Source: Clostridia bacterium
Lineage (GTDB): Bacteria; Bacillota; Clostridia; Christensenellales; Aristaeellaceae
Direction of reading: 5' to 3'
DNA: 7,173 nucleotides
NCBI GenBank assembly: GCA_017537105.1
Contig: JAFWBZ010000359.1
Location: 1-7,173, forward strand
Part shown: piece after piece, positions 5,815 to 7,173 of the stretch
Position numbering within the stretch: position 1 is the stretch's first letter
How the letters are laid out: the number at the start of each line of letters is the position of its first letter
The notes under the pieces: model-generated
Told to the model about the DNA's origin: nothing
Database searches by the model: none
The model's input: the letters and a program-made list of their open reading frames with translations, nothing else
Made by a program: the position numbers and the translations under genes

Positions 5815-6055
5815 GCTGTCGATGACGAGGAGGAGTAGTCGCGCACTTCCCGAAGAGAGGACGGCTCATGGGCTGCAAGGCCGTCCGGGAACAGGCGGGG
5901 CGAAGGTCGCCTCGGAGGCGGTCGGGTGAACGGATTAGCCCGTCGGGGTGCGCCCCTTAGCGCGCAGAGAGGTTTCGATGCCCACAGCGTCGAAGCGAAA
6001 AAGGTGGTACCGCGGAGCACTCCGCCCTTGACAGGGAGGAAGGCTCCGCGTTTTT
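5815..6055 (+). ncRNA. T-box riboswitch leader responding to tRNA-Val (GUC specifier)
   Basis: Stem I begins near 5815. It has the GATGA (5821-5825) and TGAA (5927-5930) pair expected for the K-turn, AGTA (5834-5837) of the specifier loop, the AGAGAG box (5854-5859), and an apical stem GGACGGC/GCCGTCC (5859-5865 with 5880-5886) above TTCCC/GGGAA (5847-5851 with 5887-5891). The codon just 5' of GGGTGAA is GTC (5921-5923), a Val codon, which agrees with the downstream valS. Stem III is TTCGATG/CGTCGAA (5974-5980 with 5989-5995). The T-box AAGGTGGTACCGCGG is at 6001-6015. Its UGGU (6005-6008) would pair with the ACCA end of uncharged tRNA-Val, whose discriminator base is A. Uncharged tRNA favours the antiterminator and so raises expression of the two genes behind it. 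Confidence 0.95.
6011..6055 (+). terminator. T-box regulatory terminator
   Basis: CGCGGAGC (6011-6018) pairs with GCTCCGCG (6043-6050), followed by five T residues (6051-6055). Inner TCC/GGA and CCT/AGG pairs extend the stem. Its 5' arm overlaps the 3' end of the T-box sequence, so the terminator and antiterminator are mutually exclusive. Confidence 0.93.
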
Positions 6056-6076
6056 GATCGTTCGGGAGGTGAGGTC

Positions 6077-6367
6077 ATGTCGGGAGAGAAGCGAAGCGGA
6101 GGCGGTCCGCGCGGATGGATTCTTCCGGCGTTCGTCGTGTGTGCGGCTGCGCTGCTGCTCGTCGGCTCCGTCCAGCGCGGCGCGCTGAAGCCCGCGCCGC
6201 TGAAGCCGACCGGCTGGGCCGGGCTCGCCGTGATGGTCGCAGGTCTTGCGGTGTGCATCGGCGCGTCCATCGCCGCGAAGCGCAAGGGGGATACCCGGCT
6301 GCAGCTGCTGCGGCTGGCGGGCGTCCTCGCCTGCGGCATCGGCGCGATCATGGTCATCTGCCTGTAA
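6077..6367 (+). CDS. 96-residue membrane protein of unknown function inside the valine T-box operon
   Basis: The frame starts at ATG 6077 behind GGGAGGTGAGG, a good ribosome site, only 22 bases after the T-box terminator. The product has three predicted membrane helices: about residues 14-31 (WILPAFVVCAAALLLVGS), 46-66 (GWAGLAVMVAGLAVCIGASIA) and 75-96 (LQLLRLAGVLACGIGAIMVICL). Short Lys/Arg-containing loops separate them (AAKRKGDTR between helices 2 and 3). I recognise no family. It ends with TAA 36 bases before the valS start and no terminator lies between, so the T-box should control both genes. valS normally follows its T-box directly, so the insertion of a small membrane-protein gene is unusual. 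It may simply share the promoter by chance. Confidence 0.75.
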   Translation: MSGEKRSGGGPRGWILPAFVVCAAALLLVGSVQRGALKPAPLKPTGWAGLAVMVAGLAVCIGASIAAKRKGDTRLQLLRLAGVLACGIGAIMVICL

Positions 6368-6403
6368 ACTATCGTTATAGAAGAACAAGGGGGAAAGGGA
6401 CCA

Positions 6404-7173
6404 ATGGAAGCCAAAAAGGAATTCACGATGGAGAAGGTCTTTCAGCCGAACCAGGTGGAGGGCCGCATCTACGAAATGTGGGAGCAGTCCGGCGCCTTTG
6501 CGCCGATAAAGGACGAGAGCAAAAAGCCCTTCGTCATCGTCATGCCGCCGCCGAACATCACCGGCCAGCTGCACATCGGCCACGCCCTGGACGAGATGCC
6601 CCAGGACGTGCTGATCCGCTATCACCGCATGAAGGGCGATCCGACGCTGTGGGTGCCTGGCACGGACCACGCCGCCATCGCCACCGAGGTCAAGGTGGTG
6701 GACGCCCTGCGCAAGGAGGGCCTGTCCAAGCAGGACGTGGGCCGCGAGAAGTTCCTCGAGCGCACCTGGGAATGGAAGAAGGAGTACGGCGGAAGGATCG
6801 TCAGGCAGCTTCGGAAGCTGGGCGTGTCCTGCGACTGGAGCCGCGAGCGCTTCACCATGGACGCGGGCCTGTCCCGCGCCGTGCGGGAGACCTTCGTGCG
6901 CCTGTATGAGAAGGATCTCATCTACCGCGGCAGCCGCATGATCAACTGGTGCCCCTGCTGCCAGACCTCGCTGTCCGACGCCGAGGTGGAATACGAGGCC
7001 AAGGACGGCCACTTCTGGCACATCCTGTATCCGGTCAAGGAGACCGGCGAGCTGCTGGAGCTGGCCACTACCCGCCCGGAGACCATGCTGGGCGACACCG
7101 CCGTGGCCATCAACCCGGAGGACCCCCGCTATGCCCACCTGCACGGCTGCCACGTGATGCTGCCGCTGGTGAA
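6404..7173 (+). CDS. valS: Valyl-tRNA synthetase, N-terminal part (runs off the window)
   Basis: About 256 codons of a protein that normally has about 880 are present. The product attaches valine to tRNA-Val in the cytoplasm, using ATP. The class I signature PPPNITGQLHIGHAL is complete (PPPN plus HIGH). It is followed by the ValS-typical PGTDHAAIATEVKV, then CDWSRERFTMD, INWCPCCQTSLSDAEVEYE, and the start of the CP1 editing domain with ATTRPETMLGDTAVA, which clears mischarged Thr. The start is ATG 6404 with AAGGGGGAAAGGGA upstream. An in-frame ATG at 6428 is less well placed. Expression is controlled by the valine T-box upstream, which raises it when tRNA-Val is uncharged. No irregularity is seen in the visible part. 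Confidence 0.96.
   Translation, partial: MEAKKEFTMEKVFQPNQVEGRIYEMWEQSGAFAPIKDESKKPFVIVMPPPNITGQLHIGHALDEMPQDVLIRYHRMKGDPTLWVPGTDHAAIATEVKVVDALRKEGLSKQDVGREKFLERTWEWKKEYGGRIVRQLRKLGVSCDWSRERFTMDAGLSRAVRETFVRLYEKDLIYRGSRMINWCPCCQTSLSDAEVEYEAKDGHFWHILYPVKETGELLELATTRPETMLGDTAVAINPEDPRYAHLHGCHVMLPLV

Noticed and set aside
4680..6020. Minus-strand open frame of 446 codons
   Set aside because: It runs antisense through the GDPD domain and the T-box leader, both of which have firm plus-strand assignments.
5957..7153. Minus-strand open frame of 398 codons opposite valS
   Set aside because: It is the complement of valS and of the small membrane gene; a His/Ala/Val-rich translation of this kind is typical of antisense frames in GC-rich DNA.

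Overview
The window looks like chromosomal DNA of a GC-rich (roughly 60% or more, judged by eye), endospore-forming member of the Clostridia (Bacillota). The signs are strong AGGAGG-type ribosome sites, sigma-A promoters with 17-bp spacers, a T-box riboswitch ahead of valS, a SpoIIQ-like LytM protein and a DacA-type D,D-carboxypeptidase. There are no phage, transposase, CRISPR or tRNA signals. Apart from the first 146 bases every gene lies on the + strand. The exact lineage cannot be fixed from this stretch.

Layout. (i) 1-146 is a minus-strand scrap of a peptidase S11 gene carrying the SGN motif. It abuts, head to head, the plus-strand C-terminal half of an S11 gene (KTG motif, PBP5_C-like domain, membrane helix, Asp/Tyr tail) that ends at 1139. 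This is an inversion junction inside one gene, either an assembly or amplification chimera or a real rearrangement. (ii) 1194-1241 is a strong terminator hairpin. (iii) 1243-1938 is a SpoIIQ-like M23 gene split in one frame by a single TGA at 1543-1545. (iv) A sigma-A promoter (1946-1974) drives a 99-aa protein of unknown function (2013-2312) and probably the next gene. (v) 2346-5747 encodes a 1133-aa secreted protein: signal peptide, acidic linker, eight recognisable Ig-like (Big_2-type) repeats plus one degenerate domain, then a glycerophosphodiester phosphodiesterase domain with its catalytic residues intact. (vi) 5782-6055 holds a sigma-A promoter and a valine T-box (GUC specifier, UGGU antiterminator bulge, terminator). 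(vii) 6077-6367 encodes a 96-aa three-helix membrane protein that sits between the T-box and valS. (viii) valS starts at 6404 and runs off the window.

How the genes relate. The carboxypeptidase and the SpoIIQ-like protein both belong to cell-wall and spore-envelope biology. The Ig-repeat phosphodiesterase would act outside the cell on glycerophosphodiesters, which could come from lipids or teichoic acids. The valS unit is a separate transcription unit that reads the charging state of tRNA-Val; the small membrane protein is carried inside that regulon.

I did not find a wholly new defence or mobile system. The most interesting points are the inversion junction, the in-frame TGA in the SpoIIQ-like gene, the A-B-C-A-B-C-A-C higher-order repeat of the Ig domains, and the membrane-protein gene under valine T-box control.
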